Source of the DNA: Variovorax sp. IB41
Lineage (GTDB): Bacteria > Pseudomonadota > Gammaproteobacteria > Burkholderiales > Burkholderiaceae_C
DNA: 50,075 nt
Assembly: GCF_016405905.1 (NCBI RefSeq)
Contig: NZ_JAEFCB010000034.1
Location: 1-50,075, forward strand
Reading direction: 5' to 3'
Position numbers and translations under genes: made by a program. Positions 49,976 through 50,075 of the stretch are shown piece by piece (positions within the stretch are counted from its first letter, which is position 1; each line of letters opens with the position of its first letter). Under the pieces are notes generated by a model that saw only the letters and a program-made list of their open reading frames with translations, was not told the origin of the DNA and ran no database searches.

Positions 49976-50075
49976 GTCCGTACCCTTTATCTTTTCAGTT
50001 CAGCGTCTTGCCGACGGGTGTTGTTCAGGGCGCGTGCACAGGCCACCGGGTACTCCCCTCCGCGAATGTCCCCCG
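49976..50075. other. Window-edge upstream region of the PaaK-like gene
   Basis: The last 100 bases hold no supported gene. They include the probable ribosome-binding and promoter region of the minus-strand ligase gene. Nothing else is recognisable here. Confidence 0.5.

Overview
The window looks like a chromosomal piece of a high-GC betaproteobacterium of the Comamonadaceae, most likely Variovorax or a close relative. This rests on the ribosomal-protein gene order and sequence, several orphan Bug-family periplasmic receptors, a CoA-dependent 2-aminobenzoate gene set, and GC-rich palindromic repeats of a kind I remember from this family. No sequence search was possible, so the genus is an inference.

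Layout. 1-7270: the distal spc operon and the alpha operon (rpsH partial, rplF, rplR, rpsE, rpmD, rplO, secY, rpmJ, rpsM, rpsK, rpsD, rpoA, rplQ), then an initiator tRNA-fMet and two strong terminators. 7340-9080: an HD-domain (cyanamide-hydratase-like) gene divergent from a GlxA/AraC-type regulator. 9100-16040: a compact six-gene minus-strand operon for aerobic 2-aminobenzoyl-CoA (anthraniloyl-CoA) breakdown: bifunctional monooxygenase/reductase, MarR regulator, crotonase-fold protein, acyl-CoA dehydrogenase, CoA ligase and RidA protein, headed by a likely MarR operator. 16150-20670: cyclopropane-fatty-acid synthase, a DUF1840 protein, a Bug receptor, and a LysR/SDR divergent pair. 20690-23230: E1 beta and alpha subunits of a 2-oxoacid dehydrogenase, the alpha gene carrying an in-frame palindromic-repeat insertion, and a small secreted protein. 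23390-30340: a xylose locus (xylF-xylH-xylG-ROK regulator) with a clear operator, followed by a membrane PQQ glucose-type dehydrogenase. 30375-35110: an operon of aconitase-family large and small subunits, a PEP-mutase/isocitrate-lyase-family lyase and a Bug receptor, divergent from an IclR regulator. 35130-38730: a Fis-type regulator lacking the AAA+ domain, divergent from a secreted quinohaemoprotein alcohol dehydrogenase. 38734-43086: a LuxR-type regulator, a large lipoprotein of unknown function and a third Bug receptor. 43290-45240: an M48 peptidase fused to a pilin-like segment and a DJ-1/PfpI protein. 45240-49975: two divergent citrate-synthase paralogues (one with an N-terminal DNA-binding domain), a polytopic membrane protein, and a PaaK-type CoA ligase.

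Beyond the ribosomal block, the region is a series of small catabolic islands, each with its own regulator: aromatic CoA-thioester breakdown, pentose uptake and periplasmic sugar oxidation, alcohol oxidation, and uptake plus breakdown of an unknown dicarboxylate. The strongest candidates for undescribed biology are the 30375-34253 operon, whose aconitase-like small subunit has lost the usual Ser-Ser-Arg-Glu loop; the M48-pilin fusion; and the HTH-citrate synthase facing a second citrate synthase across a perfect palindrome. No rRNA genes, insertion sequences, prophage genes or CRISPR arrays were seen. No gap of more than 300 bases lacks a gene.
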